From positions 96,227 through 160,226 of the forward strand of contig JAKQPS010000113.1 in the NCBI GenBank assembly GCA_029564595.1: a DNA stretch of 64,000 nucleotides, written 5' to 3'. Shown in pieces: positions 33,131 through 41,706 of this stretch; position 1 is the stretch's first letter, and every line of letters begins with the position of its first letter. The notes under the pieces were generated by a model that was not told the DNA's origin, did not search any database, and saw only the letters and a program-made list of their open reading frames with translations. This DNA is from a bacterium (GTDB lineage Bacteria > UBP15 > UBA6099). Made by a program: the position numbers and the translations under genes.

Positions 33131-34006
33131 TCAGTCCGGTTTGATCTCGGTTCCCACGCCGTGGTCGGTGAAGATTTCGAGCAGGAGACTGTGGGAAACC
33201 CTGCCGTTAATCATGTGGATTTTCCTGAGACCGCTTTCGATCGCTCTTGTGGCGGACTCAATTTTAGGAATCATCCCGCTGCCTATGGAGCCGTCCGAGA
33301 TAAGTTCCCTTGCGCGGCTGACGGTGAGACTCGATATCAACGTTGAAGGGTCTTTAGGATCGAGCATCACGCCGGCGACGTCCGTCATTAGTATAAGCTT
33401 GTCTGCCCCGATTTCTAGGGCAAGCTTCGTTGCCACATAGTCAGCGTTGATGTTGAGAGTCAGGCCTTGAGGACTCACGCCGAGCGAGGACACGACGGGA
33501 AGCTGGTTGTTTAGTATGGAATCCCATAGCGGGCGGTTCAGTCCGGTCATATCTCCGACAAGCCCGATGTCCACGCCGTCCGGGCGGATGATATCGGCTT
33601 CAATGAGACCGCCGCCCGAAGCGCCGGAAAACCCGGCGGCGTCCGCGCCCCTTGATTTGAGTTCTTCCACTATCCTTGAGTTGAGCGCGCCGAAACACCT
33701 GTCTAAAATCTCGATAGTGCGCTCGCACGTGTGACGAAGCCCCTTGTACCTTTTCGGCTGAATCCCGGCGGCCTCCATTTCTCTGTCGGCCTGAACCGAT
33801 CCGCCGTGAACGAGAACGGGATTTATGCCCTCCTTTTTCAGAAGAGCGACATCGTCGAGAATGGCCAAGCCGGTTGACGGGTCCTCCATCAGGCTGCCGC
33901 CGCATTTTACGACAAAAGAGCGACCGCGAAACTCATAAAGGTATTTGTCCGGATATCTGATATCCAGCGATTCGAGCAGTTTTATCGTTTCTCTTCCAAC
34001 CTTCAT
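33131..34006 (-). CDS. argB: Acetylglutamate kinase
   Basis: 291 residues of the amino acid kinase fold. It has FVVKCGGSLMED, PVLVHGGSV, GADAAGFSGASGG, LNINADYVATKLA, KLILMTDVAGVM and a late GSGMIPKIESATRAI, the ArgB pattern. The enzyme phosphorylates N-acetylglutamate in the second step of the acetyl-cycle arginine pathway. HGGSV replaces the more usual HGGG at the substrate loop, a point to check for specificity (other acetyl-amino-acid kinases exist). No other arg gene is nearby. GAGG precedes the ATG at 34006. Confidence 0.86.
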   Translation of the reverse strand: MKVGRETIKLLESLDIRYPDKYLYEFRGRSFVVKCGGSLMEDPSTGLAILDDVALLKKEGINPVLVHGGSVQADREMEAAGIQPKRYKGLRHTCERTIEILDRCFGALNSRIVEELKSRGADAAGFSGASGGGLIEADIIRPDGVDIGLVGDMTGLNRPLWDSILNNQLPVVSSLGVSPQGLTLNINADYVATKLALEIGADKLILMTDVAGVMLDPKDPSTLISSLTVSRARELISDGSIGSGMIPKIESATRAIESGLRKIHMINGRVSHSLLLEIFTDHGVGTEIKPD

Positions 34007-34073
34007 TTCGACCTCGCAATAATTAATCGAACTAATATTATTGTACTAACATTCCGGAATATCAAACCGAGAT

Positions 34074-34102
34074 TGACATTACCGATAAATGAATTCTATA
34101 CT
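34074..34102 (+). promoter_or_regulatory. Strong sigma-70-type promoter of the zinc-ribbon-STAS gene
   Basis: A perfect TTGACA (34074-34079) is separated by 17 bp from TATACT (34097-34102). Transcription would begin near 34109, which excludes the upstream TTG at 34073 as a start and leaves a leader of about 18-21 nt. Confidence 0.78.
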
Positions 34103-34126
34103 AGAAAAAAGAGTCTGGCAAAAAAC

Positions 34127-34672
34127 ATGATGGAACAGGGTTATCGTTTTTGCAGTGAATGCGGCGCGCAGAATCCGGCCAAGAATAAATTCTGCGCGAA
34201 GTGCGGAGCGTGCTCGGTAAAACCGCAAAAGAAAGCGGCGGCGGAAGAGCAGTCCGCGCAGTGTCCCAACTGCGGCAACCTGAATTCGACCGGAGCCAGA
34301 TTCTGCCCGGCATGCAGCGCCCCTCTCAATCCCGATTACGACGTGAGCAACGATGGGGATTACGTTCATATAAGAATTCATCTAAAACAGATCGACTTCG
34401 AGAACAGCAGGGAGTTGAGCACTCTCACGAAAAAAATAGACGACCCGTACGTGATAGTGGATATGTCGGAAATCGAATGGATGGACAGCAGCGGCATAGG
34501 AGCCATAGTGACCGTCGTTCACAGGTTCACTCGCAATCAGCAACAGGTGAAATTCGTCGGTATTCAAAACAAAGTGATGACGTCGATAAAAGCGCTTCGC
34601 GCGGATAACATAATAGATTATTACGAGACGCTGAATGAAGCGTTGGTCAGTTGGGGACTGCCGCCGATTTGA
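34127..34672 (+). CDS. Double zinc-ribbon STAS-domain protein
   Basis: About 181 residues. Two zinc ribbons come first (CSECGAQNPAKNKFCAKCG and CPNCGNLNSTGARFCPACS). A STAS domain follows with YVIVDMSEIEWMDSSGIGAI, where the Ser after Asp is the expected phosphosite. Ribbons fused to an antagonist domain are unusual; they may mediate docking or redox/zinc sensing (inference). The start is fixed by the promoter to the double ATG at 34127/34130. The last 26 bp overlap the 3' end of holA on the other strand. Confidence 0.85.
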   Translation: MMEQGYRFCSECGAQNPAKNKFCAKCGACSVKPQKKAAAEEQSAQCPNCGNLNSTGARFCPACSAPLNPDYDVSNDGDYVHIRIHLKQIDFENSRELSTLTKKIDDPYVIVDMSEIEWMDSSGIGAIVTVVHRFTRNQQQVKFVGIQNKVMTSIKALRADNIIDYYETLNEALVSWGLPPI

Positions 34673-35879
34673 CGTCGCGGGAAATATCCACAATAAGATT
34701 CTGAATCATCATAACATCGGAACCCAGTTTCGGTCTGTCAATGCCTTTCATGCGCCTTTCGATGTCCACGATGCGGGTCATCGCGCCTTCAATTTGCCGC
34801 AGGGTCATGCGCCGTGCCGGAATCAGCATGTTATATGCCGCGAACTCTGTCTTGCCGAGTATGGACGATTTCGGGTCGGAGCAAAGCGTCGATCTGTCGG
34901 CTTGCGTGACAGCAGCCATCCCCTCGCCCACTGTTTTCTTTCCGCCGAACTTGAACTCTTTGGGCAGATACGAAAAATATCCTTTGTCCAAAAGGTATCT
35001 TGCCTGCCACAACTGACGGAAACGGGAGGCAAGAAAGCCGATAATCTGCGCGGGCGCGCCTCCGGCTTCCATAGACCTGTCAAGCAGCACAAGCGCGGAC
35101 CTGCCCTTCCCGCTCATCATATTATCAATCATCAGATACAAATAAATATCGTCGCTTGAAGTGACGATCATTCTCATGTCGTCGTCGCTGATTTGCCTTG
35201 AGTCGCCCGCCCTGACCGCCAGTTTTTCCACTTCGTTGGCTAGATGGCGCACGTCTTTGCCGGCCATGTCCAGAAGTCTGTCGGCTTGATCGATGGTAAG
35301 GCGCAACCCCTCCCGTCTCGCTCTGTTCACTATCCATTCAGTATAAGCTTCGTCGTACATCCGCGCGAACCTGACGATGACTCCGGTCTTGGCGACGTCC
35401 TCGTAGACGCGCTGCATGATTTTCTCCGTCCTCATGGCGCCGCCTTTGCCGGACGGTTTTCTCAACTCCTCGCCGCATACGAAAATCATGCGCGCGCTTT
35501 CAGGCGGTTTCCTCATCATCGCGCTGAAGGCTTCAAACTGCTTCCAGTTCGTGTATTTCTCCTCAGGCGGCAGCTTCTTCCCCTCTTCCGCGCGGTCGCT
35601 CTTTAAAAGCTTTAAATTCTCGGCGTTGTCCACGTAAATGACGCGGTTGTCCGAGAACAGGGACCGCGACCCCGCCTCGCTAAGCAGCGTTTCAAGGGCG
35701 TTCGGCTCAGACGCGTTTATCTTCACAAGCGACACGTCGATCTCGTCAGGCTTCAGGAGATATTTCACTATCTTGTCGGCAAGCTCCTTCTGGAGAAACT
35801 CGTATTCTCCGTGGCACACATAGACGGGCTTGGCGACCGTTTTAAATATCTTGGATTCGTTTTCAGAGCCGATATCCAT
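34647..35879 (-). CDS. holA: DNA polymerase III delta subunit
   Basis: About 410 residues. PVYVCHGEYEFLQKELADKI is the HolA N-terminal segment. DNRVIYVDNAENLK, RREGLRLTIDQADRLLDMAGKD (in part), LANEVEKLAV and the C-terminal collar region with GFLASRFRQLWQARYLL all match delta. The delta subunit opens the beta clamp in the clamp-loader complex. Relative to the usual 330-340 residues it is longer, mainly by inserts around residues 75-130 and 290-340. ATG 35879 follows GGAGG by 11 nt. It lies about 95 bp downstream of tmk on the same strand. Confidence 0.88.
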   Translation of the reverse strand: MDIGSENESKIFKTVAKPVYVCHGEYEFLQKELADKIVKYLLKPDEIDVSLVKINASEPNALETLLSEAGSRSLFSDNRVIYVDNAENLKLLKSDRAEEGKKLPPEEKYTNWKQFEAFSAMMRKPPESARMIFVCGEELRKPSGKGGAMRTEKIMQRVYEDVAKTGVIVRFARMYDEAYTEWIVNRARREGLRLTIDQADRLLDMAGKDVRHLANEVEKLAVRAGDSRQISDDDMRMIVTSSDDIYLYLMIDNMMSGKGRSALVLLDRSMEAGGAPAQIIGFLASRFRQLWQARYLLDKGYFSYLPKEFKFGGKKTVGEGMAAVTQADRSTLCSDPKSSILGKTEFAAYNMLIPARRMTLRQIEGAMTRIVDIERRMKGIDRPKLGSDVMMIQNLIVDISRDVKSAAVPN

Positions 35880-35973
35880 TATCCATGAAACCTCCGCATT
35901 ATAGTATAGCACACGCGCGCCGGGTCATGGAGCGCAGAAACAAAGGTTGTATCGATTATTAATTTTGAGTTTG

Positions 35974-36642
35974 CTAGTCGAGTCCGATAACCCGCGATGT
36001 CTCGACAATCATTTCGGAATGTATCGCATCAATAGAGCGGCGTCCGTTGATGACGACGATGCGATGCCCGCGCGCCGACAGTTCCCTTATGGCCAGCTTG
36101 TAAGCGGCCCTTATGCGGCGCAACTGTTCGGATGTTTCGAACAAATCCTTCCTGCCGCGAGATTCCATTCTTTCGAGAGCCGCCGCTTGCGGAAGGTCTA
36201 TGAAAAACGTCAGGTCGGGAGTCCGGGCCGCGGAATTCATTTCCACCAGCCATTTGAGATGGGACGCGCTTTTCATCTGGTATGCGAACGTGGAATGATA
36301 ATAACGGTCGGAAACGACATGACGACCGATAGCTAGCGCAGGCTCTATTTCTCTCTGTAGATGGTCCAGCCTGTCGGCGGTAAAAAGCAGCGAAAGAACG
36401 TCTCTCTCCGCCTTCTCGTCGCAGTACACGTCGCGAAGCGGATCAATTTTCTTTTCCAAGAAATTCCGTATAAGTTTGCCGATTGGGCCGCCGGTAGGCT
36501 CGCGGGTGAGAGAACATTCCGCGCCTGCCCGCTCCAATGCGTCCCTTAAAAGCGCCGACTGGGTGGTCGTGCCCGCCCCGTCTATTCCCTCCACGACGAT
36601 GAACTTGCCGCTCGCCGGAGAGGTTCTCTTTCGCGGCGTCAT
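35974..36642 (-). CDS. tmk: Thymidylate kinase
   Basis: 222 residues, usual length. FIVVEGIDGAGTTTQ is the P-loop (with Thr in place of the common Lys-Ser-Thr pattern, as in part of the family). LTREPTGGPIG is the DR(x)E-type loop, and VVSDRYYHSTFAYQ the substrate loop. It converts dTMP to dTDP in the cytosol. One base separates it from the stop of the upstream membrane-protein gene, so translation is probably coupled. Pairing with holA rather than holB differs from the common tmk-holB order. Confidence 0.9.
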   Translation of the reverse strand: MTPRKRTSPASGKFIVVEGIDGAGTTTQSALLRDALERAGAECSLTREPTGGPIGKLIRNFLEKKIDPLRDVYCDEKAERDVLSLLFTADRLDHLQREIEPALAIGRHVVSDRYYHSTFAYQMKSASHLKWLVEMNSAARTPDLTFFIDLPQAAALERMESRGRKDLFETSEQLRRIRAAYKLAIRELSARGHRIVVINGRRSIDAIHSEMIVETSRVIGLD

Positions 36643-36643
36643 A

Positions 36644-38026
36644 TCAGAATATCTTCTCTTTCCATCTTTTCCTGAATTCAGCGCCGCTTATTTTTTTGTC
36701 TCTGTATTCCATATAGTCGGCATATTCGATATTCCAATGGGCGCGCGAAGAGCCGTCCGCGTCCTTCAGATGTATCACCATCGTCTTGAGCGGAATCCTG
36801 TTGTCTACCGTTATTCTCTCATGCACCGATTTGAAAACATTCTTCAGTTCGTCCGCAAGCTTTCTGTCGCCGATATTGGCGGACGAGAAAGTGACATAGA
36901 CCACCTCTCCGTCGCCGGAGAAGTAAACCGTTTCCGGTCTTACGCCGTGAACCGCGATTACGCTAATGATTCCCTCCGCGGCCAGTTTGGTTTCTTTCGC
37001 GATATCGAACGCGCCCTTTTCCGCGGGCTTATTCGGTTGCGGCTTTGCTATTTTTGCGTCTTTTGCGGAGGGACTCTCTTTTTTGTTCCCTCTTTTGAAC
37101 AGCCCGGTTATCTTTGACAATGCGTTTTGAACGGGCTTCAAAGCTTTGGATAGCGCCGAGCCGGACTGCGTTTTTTCATCCTGCCCGGATGTTTCCATAA
37201 TCAAATCGGGAGATATCCGAGGAACGGCGCCGCCGTCCTTCTGTTCCTGCGCTGCGGGCTGAGCCGTCGCGGGCGCGGCGGCAGGTTTTTCTGACGGGGC
37301 CGGAGCGGATGGCTGTTTCGCATCTGAGGCGGGCGGAGCTTTTTCCGGCTTCTGTTCGGCGGCGGGCGGCTGAATCTTTCCTTCCGCTTTTGGCGGCTGA
37401 GGCTGAGCCGGCGCTGACGGCTCAGGCGCTGGAGCGGGCGCGGCTGCCGCTTTCTCAGCCGTCGCTATCGGCTGCCCTTCATACGCTTTCCTCATCCAGT
37501 CGGCTTCGATGAACTTGTCGCCGGACTTCGTCCTGTAGTAGTCGAGAAGCCGTTTGAACTGATTGAGATTTCTCTCCTCGACCTCGCACTCTCCGCCCCA
37601 AAGAGCGGCGAGATAAAGTCCCTGACGGACATCGTCGAATTCAGACTTCTTGGCGGCGTCTATAGCCAGCGCCACGAACCCCTGATACATCAGCGCTCTT
37701 CGAAGGCATTCCACCTCGATGTCGTTGACCTGAAAGAATTCCACTATCTTGTGCGACTCCATAGGATTGGTGTCCACCGCGGCAAAAAGCGTGTTTCTTA
37801 TTCTGTCGTTAATCTCGATAGGCAGGATTTTAGTTTTCTTGATGAGATTTAAAGCGTGCTGGTAATCCGACAACCCTCCGGCTAGATCGCCCGACGCAAT
37901 TTTTAATTCCGCCGACTCCACCGAATCTTTCGACTGGAGCATCGCCGTGAGAGGCGGATAAATCACCGTCGAAAACAGTATGAGGAGCATGGCGAGAATG
38001 AACCCGGCCACATGAATCTTTTTCAA
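36644..38026 (-). CDS. Single-span membrane protein with Pro/Ala-rich linker, unknown function
   Basis: 460 residues. One N-terminal membrane segment (FILAMLLILFSTVIYPPL) is followed by a helical, TPR-like region (about residues 35-180). A low-complexity Pro/Ala/Lys/Glu linker covers about 190-280. A C-terminal domain of about 110 residues starts near IAKETKLAAEGIISVIAV. It has ETVYFSGDGEVVYVTFSSA and ends with RAHWNIEYADYMEYRDKK. The linker would let the C-terminal domain reach across the periplasm. I do not recognise either domain. It precedes tmk by one base, so it may be an operon mate for expression reasons only. Confidence 0.75.
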   Translation of the reverse strand: MKKIHVAGFILAMLLILFSTVIYPPLTAMLQSKDSVESAELKIASGDLAGGLSDYQHALNLIKKTKILPIEINDRIRNTLFAAVDTNPMESHKIVEFFQVNDIEVECLRRALMYQGFVALAIDAAKKSEFDDVRQGLYLAALWGGECEVEERNLNQFKRLLDYYRTKSGDKFIEADWMRKAYEGQPIATAEKAAAAPAPAPEPSAPAQPQPPKAEGKIQPPAAEQKPEKAPPASDAKQPSAPAPSEKPAAAPATAQPAAQEQKDGGAVPRISPDLIMETSGQDEKTQSGSALSKALKPVQNALSKITGLFKRGNKKESPSAKDAKIAKPQPNKPAEKGAFDIAKETKLAAEGIISVIAVHGVRPETVYFSGDGEVVYVTFSSANIGDRKLADELKNVFKSVHERITVDNRIPLKTMVIHLKDADGSSRAHWNIEYADYMEYRDKKISGAEFRKRWKEKIF

Positions 38027-38160
38027 AATGTCACCCCGATTTGTTCATGCGCCCCCGCCCTATCGAGCGGAAGTCGCGTATTCATATCGCGAATAGCATC
38101 AAATTATATTGCAGGCCGCGATTTCGCGCAACCGGAGACGGCGCGCCGCCGCCCTCCTGC

Positions 38161-38820
38161 TCATACGTCCGTCTCTTTCGTTTTTTCGTAGAATGCCTTC
38201 ACCGGACACACCTCGACGCAGCGCATACATGAAATGCAGGAGGATTCCGCGAGCGGGCCGCCGCCGAAAACGCCTACCGTCATCTTCAGGCCCCTGTGGA
38301 TGAAATCAATCGCGCGCGCGTCAACTTCCTCGTTGCAAACATACACGCACCTTCCGCACATCACGCACCTGTCGGAATCATAGCCTATCCTCGGATGGCT
38401 CAGATCGAGCGGAGCGTCGCGGAGAATCTCAGGCAGCCTGCCCGATTTGAGCTTGAATTTCATCTTCTTGGCGATTTCCTGAAGAGCGCATCTTTTGTTG
38501 CCGGGACACGCCGCGCAATCAACGGGATGCGTTGTCATTAGAAGCTCAAAAGCCGCAGACACAAGCTCCCTGACTCGCCATGAGTCAGTCCGCGCGACCA
38601 TCCCCTCTTCCACTACCGTCGAACAGCTCGTCACTGGCTCCGGGACGCCTTCCAACTCGACGAAGCAAAGCCGGCAAGACGCTTCGGGAGTCTCTCTTTC
38701 CCGAAGGTCGCAGAGATTCGGGATATAAACGCCGTTGTCCAGAGCCGCGCGCAACAGGCTTTGCCCGGCTTTGGCTTTTATCTCGCGCCCGTCTATGTAA
38801 ATCGTGACATCTTCCGTCAT
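38161..38820 (-). CDS. HoxU/NuoG-like iron-sulfur subunit of an NAD(P)H-linked complex
   Basis: About 219 residues. A plant-type 2Fe-2S domain (CDLRERETPEASCRLC) is followed by a His-Cys3 cluster segment (THPVDCAACPGNKRCALQ) and two 4Fe-4S motifs (CVMCGRCVYVC and CISCMRCVEVCP). This is the electron-transfer head of NuoG, also found alone as HoxU or in bifurcating hydrogenases and formate dehydrogenases. ATG 38820 lies directly after the stop of the NuoF-like gene. The catalytic part that normally follows (HydA, FdhA or the rest of NuoG) is absent here. Confidence 0.88.
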   Translation of the reverse strand: MTEDVTIYIDGREIKAKAGQSLLRAALDNGVYIPNLCDLRERETPEASCRLCFVELEGVPEPVTSCSTVVEEGMVARTDSWRVRELVSAAFELLMTTHPVDCAACPGNKRCALQEIAKKMKFKLKSGRLPEILRDAPLDLSHPRIGYDSDRCVMCGRCVYVCNEEVDARAIDFIHRGLKMTVGVFGGGPLAESSCISCMRCVEVCPVKAFYEKTKETDV

Positions 38821-38821
38821 G

Positions 38822-40825
38822 TTATTCTTTCCGTTTTTCAGGGCCGCCGCCGTCTCGCGCTCCGTCCGATTTCTTATCCGGCTTCTGTTCCGGTATCGCG
38901 TTCGCCGGGGACACAAGGAACACCGCGTCGTACGACGCCGGACAGGCCTCCAGACAACTATGGCATTTGACGCATTTCTCCTGATCTATAGCCTTAAGCC
39001 TGTCGCTTCTCGTGTAAATGGCTTCAGTGGGACAACTTCCAACGCAGGCGTCGCACGCCCTTCTGCACTTTTCCAAATCTATATAATATGCGATTAACTT
39101 CTCGCATTCGCACGCTGGACAGACCTTTTCCTCAATATGAGATTCATATTCGTTTCTAAAATACCTCAATGTGGTCAACACAGGGTTCGGGGCTGTCTTG
39201 CCGAGGTTGCACAACGAGCCTCTCTTCACCTTGTCCGCAAGCTCTTCCAGAGTCGCAAGGTCTTCTTCTGCCCCTTCGCCTCTCGTTATGCGGGACAGGA
39301 TGTCGAGCATGTGTTTGACGCCGACCCGGCAGAAAACGCATTTGCCGCAAGACTCCTTCACAGTGAAATCCAGAAAATACTCTGCGGCGGCCACCATGCA
39401 GTTGTCCTCGTCCATCACAACCATGCCGCCGGAACCCATTATGGCGCCCGCCTCCCGCAATGAATCGAAATCCACAGGAGTGTCGAGCAGAGACTCCGGC
39501 AGACATCCGCCGGACGGCCCGCCTATCTGCACGGCCTTGAACGCGCGGGCCTTCATCACTGGTTTCTCTCCGGGAAGCTGGGACGGTTTTATCACCGGAG
39601 GAATTCCTCCTCCGATTTCAAAAATAACATCTCTGAGAGTCGTCCCCATTGGGACTTCAACCAAGCCGGGGTTCCTTATCTTTCCGGCCAGCGCAAAAAC
39701 GACCGTCCCCTTGCTGTCCTTCGTTCCAACCGAAGCAAACTCCTCGGCGCCCCGCGCCATTATCCAAGAGACGTATGAGAGCGTCTTCACATTGTTGACA
39801 AGAGTCGGGCAGCCTTTGTATCCGCGTTCGGCGGGAAAAGGAGGCCTCAACCGGGGAGTCCCCCGCCTGCCTTCAAGAGAGTTGATAAGCGCCGTCTCTT
39901 CTCCGCAGACGAAAGCTCCCGCGCCCTGAACAACCTCGATGTCGAAATCCAGCCCGCTTCCGAGGATGTCCGTTCCTAGCAATCCTTCCCGCCTCGCCGA
40001 CGCCACAGCCGACGAAATCCTCTCCACCGCCAGAGGATACTCGTTTCTTACGTAGATAAAACCCTTTTTCGCGCCCACCGCGTATCCGGCTATCGTCATG
40101 CCTTCAATGAGCGCGAACGGATCGCTTTCGATGAGCGTCCGGTCCATGAACGCGCCGGGGTCCCCCTCGTCGGCGTTGCAAATCACGAATTTCTTTTCCG
40201 CCGCAGATGCTTCCACCGCCGACCATTTTCTCCATGTCGGAAACCCCGCGCCGCCCAGACCTCGAAGCCCCGACTTCTTTATCTCGTCTATCGCCGCCAC
40301 CGGAGATGCCTTCAAGATCTTGACCAGTCCTGAATACCCGTCCTCGGCGATGTAATGAAAAATATTCTCCGGGTCAATCCTGCCGCACCGGGCAAGCAGG
40401 CGGCGAAGCTCGCCGCCGAACCGGGGCGAATAATACACGGACGGCACGATTTCGTTTTCTTCCACCGCGCCAAGCGCCCATTCCAGAGCCGGGTCTTCGT
40501 TCACAAGAAAATTCTTTATCAGAAAAGGAGCAAGTCCCTCGGTGATGTTGCCGTAGTATATCTCAGGCCATCCGGGCTTCGATATTGAAACAAGCGGCTC
40601 GGCGTAGCAGTGGCCGTGACATCCGACTTCCATCACGCGAGCGTTTATTGAATTTTCTTTGACCGCCGCTTTTATCGCCGCAAGCGTTTCAAGCGCGCCC
40701 GCAGACCGTCCGCAGGTTGCGGTCCCGACCGTTATCAAGACCTCCGCACCGCCTTTAAGCCCTGCGCTCTCGGATGCGGCCTTTTCTTTCAACGTCTCGA
40801 ATATGTCGGATATCGTGTCAGTCAT
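38822..40825 (-). CDS. NuoF/HydB/HoxF-like NADH-binding flavoprotein with ferredoxin tail
   Basis: About 667 residues. An N-terminal thioredoxin-like 2Fe-2S domain (VGTATCGRSAGA, then VGCHGHCYAEP) is followed by the NuoF core. FMN/NAD motifs are GLRGLGGAGFPTWRKW and CNADEGDPGAFMDR, and the 4Fe-4S site is ESCGKCVFCRVG. The C-terminal extension has two 4Fe-4S motifs (CRRACDACVGSCP and CVKCHSCLEACP). This architecture is that of HydB/HndC in electron-bifurcating or NADP-reducing hydrogenases. It overlaps the NuoE-like gene by 8 bp (start ATG 40825), so the set is one operon. Confidence 0.9.
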   Translation of the reverse strand: MTDTISDIFETLKEKAASESAGLKGGAEVLITVGTATCGRSAGALETLAAIKAAVKENSINARVMEVGCHGHCYAEPLVSISKPGWPEIYYGNITEGLAPFLIKNFLVNEDPALEWALGAVEENEIVPSVYYSPRFGGELRRLLARCGRIDPENIFHYIAEDGYSGLVKILKASPVAAIDEIKKSGLRGLGGAGFPTWRKWSAVEASAAEKKFVICNADEGDPGAFMDRTLIESDPFALIEGMTIAGYAVGAKKGFIYVRNEYPLAVERISSAVASARREGLLGTDILGSGLDFDIEVVQGAGAFVCGEETALINSLEGRRGTPRLRPPFPAERGYKGCPTLVNNVKTLSYVSWIMARGAEEFASVGTKDSKGTVVFALAGKIRNPGLVEVPMGTTLRDVIFEIGGGIPPVIKPSQLPGEKPVMKARAFKAVQIGGPSGGCLPESLLDTPVDFDSLREAGAIMGSGGMVVMDEDNCMVAAAEYFLDFTVKESCGKCVFCRVGVKHMLDILSRITRGEGAEEDLATLEELADKVKRGSLCNLGKTAPNPVLTTLRYFRNEYESHIEEKVCPACECEKLIAYYIDLEKCRRACDACVGSCPTEAIYTRSDRLKAIDQEKCVKCHSCLEACPASYDAVFLVSPANAIPEQKPDKKSDGARDGGGPEKRKE

Positions 40826-41378
40826 CCTTATTACCGCGCTCCGGGCCGCCGTTTTCCGTTGCAGCCGGGCCGCGCCCGTCTTCAAGTCCGTGTTGAACAA
40901 GAAGACCGTCCACTGACGCGGGAGTCATCTTGCCTTTAGCCTCGCCGTCGACGACCGTAACCGGAGCCATCGCGCAGCATCCTACGCAGTCCACCCTGTC
41001 TAGACTGTACTCCCTGTCCGGCGTTGTCTCCCCCTCGTTTATTCCGAGACGTCTTTTCCATGAATCAAGAATAATATTGCCGCGTTTCACATGGCAGGCC
41101 GTTCCCATGCAGACGCTTATCTGCCTGCGCCCCGGCGGCACGAACCTGAACCTGTTATAGAAAGTAGCCACGCTGTAAACTGTAGTTTCGGAAACGCCAA
41201 GCTTGGCGGCGATTATTTTCATGCCCTCCGCAGGCAGCCATCCGACCTCCTGCTGCACTGCGATGAGAGCGGCGGTCAGGTTTCCGCCCTCGGCGAACGC
41301 GGCCATCGTTTTGCCGACAGCCTCAAGCTCTTCAGGCGCGCAACTCCACGCGTTTGTTCTTTCTCCCTGTTCTGTCAA
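40818..41378 (-). CDS. NuoE/HydC-like thioredoxin-fold 2Fe-2S subunit
   Basis: 186 residues. GWLPAEGMKIIAAKLGVSE and VYSVATFYNRFRF are the NuoE helical part. CMGTACHVKRG and DCVGCCAMAPV carry the four cysteines of the 2Fe-2S cluster. It passes electrons between the flavoprotein and the 2Fe-2S relay. The start is TTG 41378 (AAGGA about 11 nt upstream); no internal ATG fits the fold better. It is the first gene of the operon, directly behind the promoter and inverted repeat at 41415-41457. Confidence 0.88.
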   Translation of the reverse strand: MTEQGERTNAWSCAPEELEAVGKTMAAFAEGGNLTAALIAVQQEVGWLPAEGMKIIAAKLGVSETTVYSVATFYNRFRFVPPGRRQISVCMGTACHVKRGNIILDSWKRRLGINEGETTPDREYSLDRVDCVGCCAMAPVTVVDGEAKGKMTPASVDGLLVQHGLEDGRGPAATENGGPERGNKDD

Positions 41379-41414
41379 ACTTTTACTTTTCCTTCTCGCC
41401 GCTGCCGGACGTCT

Positions 41415-41450
41415 CTAGTCCGGACTTTTTTTATAAGAAATCCGGACTAG
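41415..41450. promoter_or_regulatory. Inverted repeat, likely operator of the diaphorase operon
   Basis: CTAGTCCGGA (41415-41424) is repeated in inverse as TCCGGACTAG (41441-41450) with a 16-nt AT-rich centre. The left arm also contains the perfect palindrome AGTCCGGACT. The repeat spans the predicted -10 and spacer, a position suited to a repressor. I cannot match it to a known regulator. Confidence 0.6.
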
Positions 41451-41457
41451 TATGCAA
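41430..41457 (-). promoter_or_regulatory. Putative promoter of the diaphorase operon
   Basis: On the minus strand TTGCAT (41452-41457), a 16-bp spacer and TATAAA (41430-41435) precede the TTG start at 41378 by about 50 bp. The rest of the 328-bp gap up to 41706 is AT-rich with further TATAAT-like boxes (for example near 41551) and holds no gene that I can see. Confidence 0.5.
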
Positions 41458-41706
41458 TTATAGAATAGCGCCGCGACTTAATGCGGGCAACGCTAGAAAA
41501 AACCGCTCCTTTTAATTCGATGTTAAAAGTTAGCTCTTACTCTGTCTCTTTATAATACGCAACAATTACAAATTAACACTCTTCCAAAAACCAAACAGGC
41601 AATTAAACAAACTTGTCGCAAAAAACCTCATGGAAATCATGTTAATCTGGCATAAATCCGGATATGGCTATAAAATGGAAAAGCTATTGTGTCAAAGGAG
41701 AGGATT

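Noticed and set aside
39171-39929. Plus-strand 252-codon frame opposite the NuoF-like gene
   Set aside because: Antisense shadow of a gene with complete FMN, NAD and Fe-S motifs.
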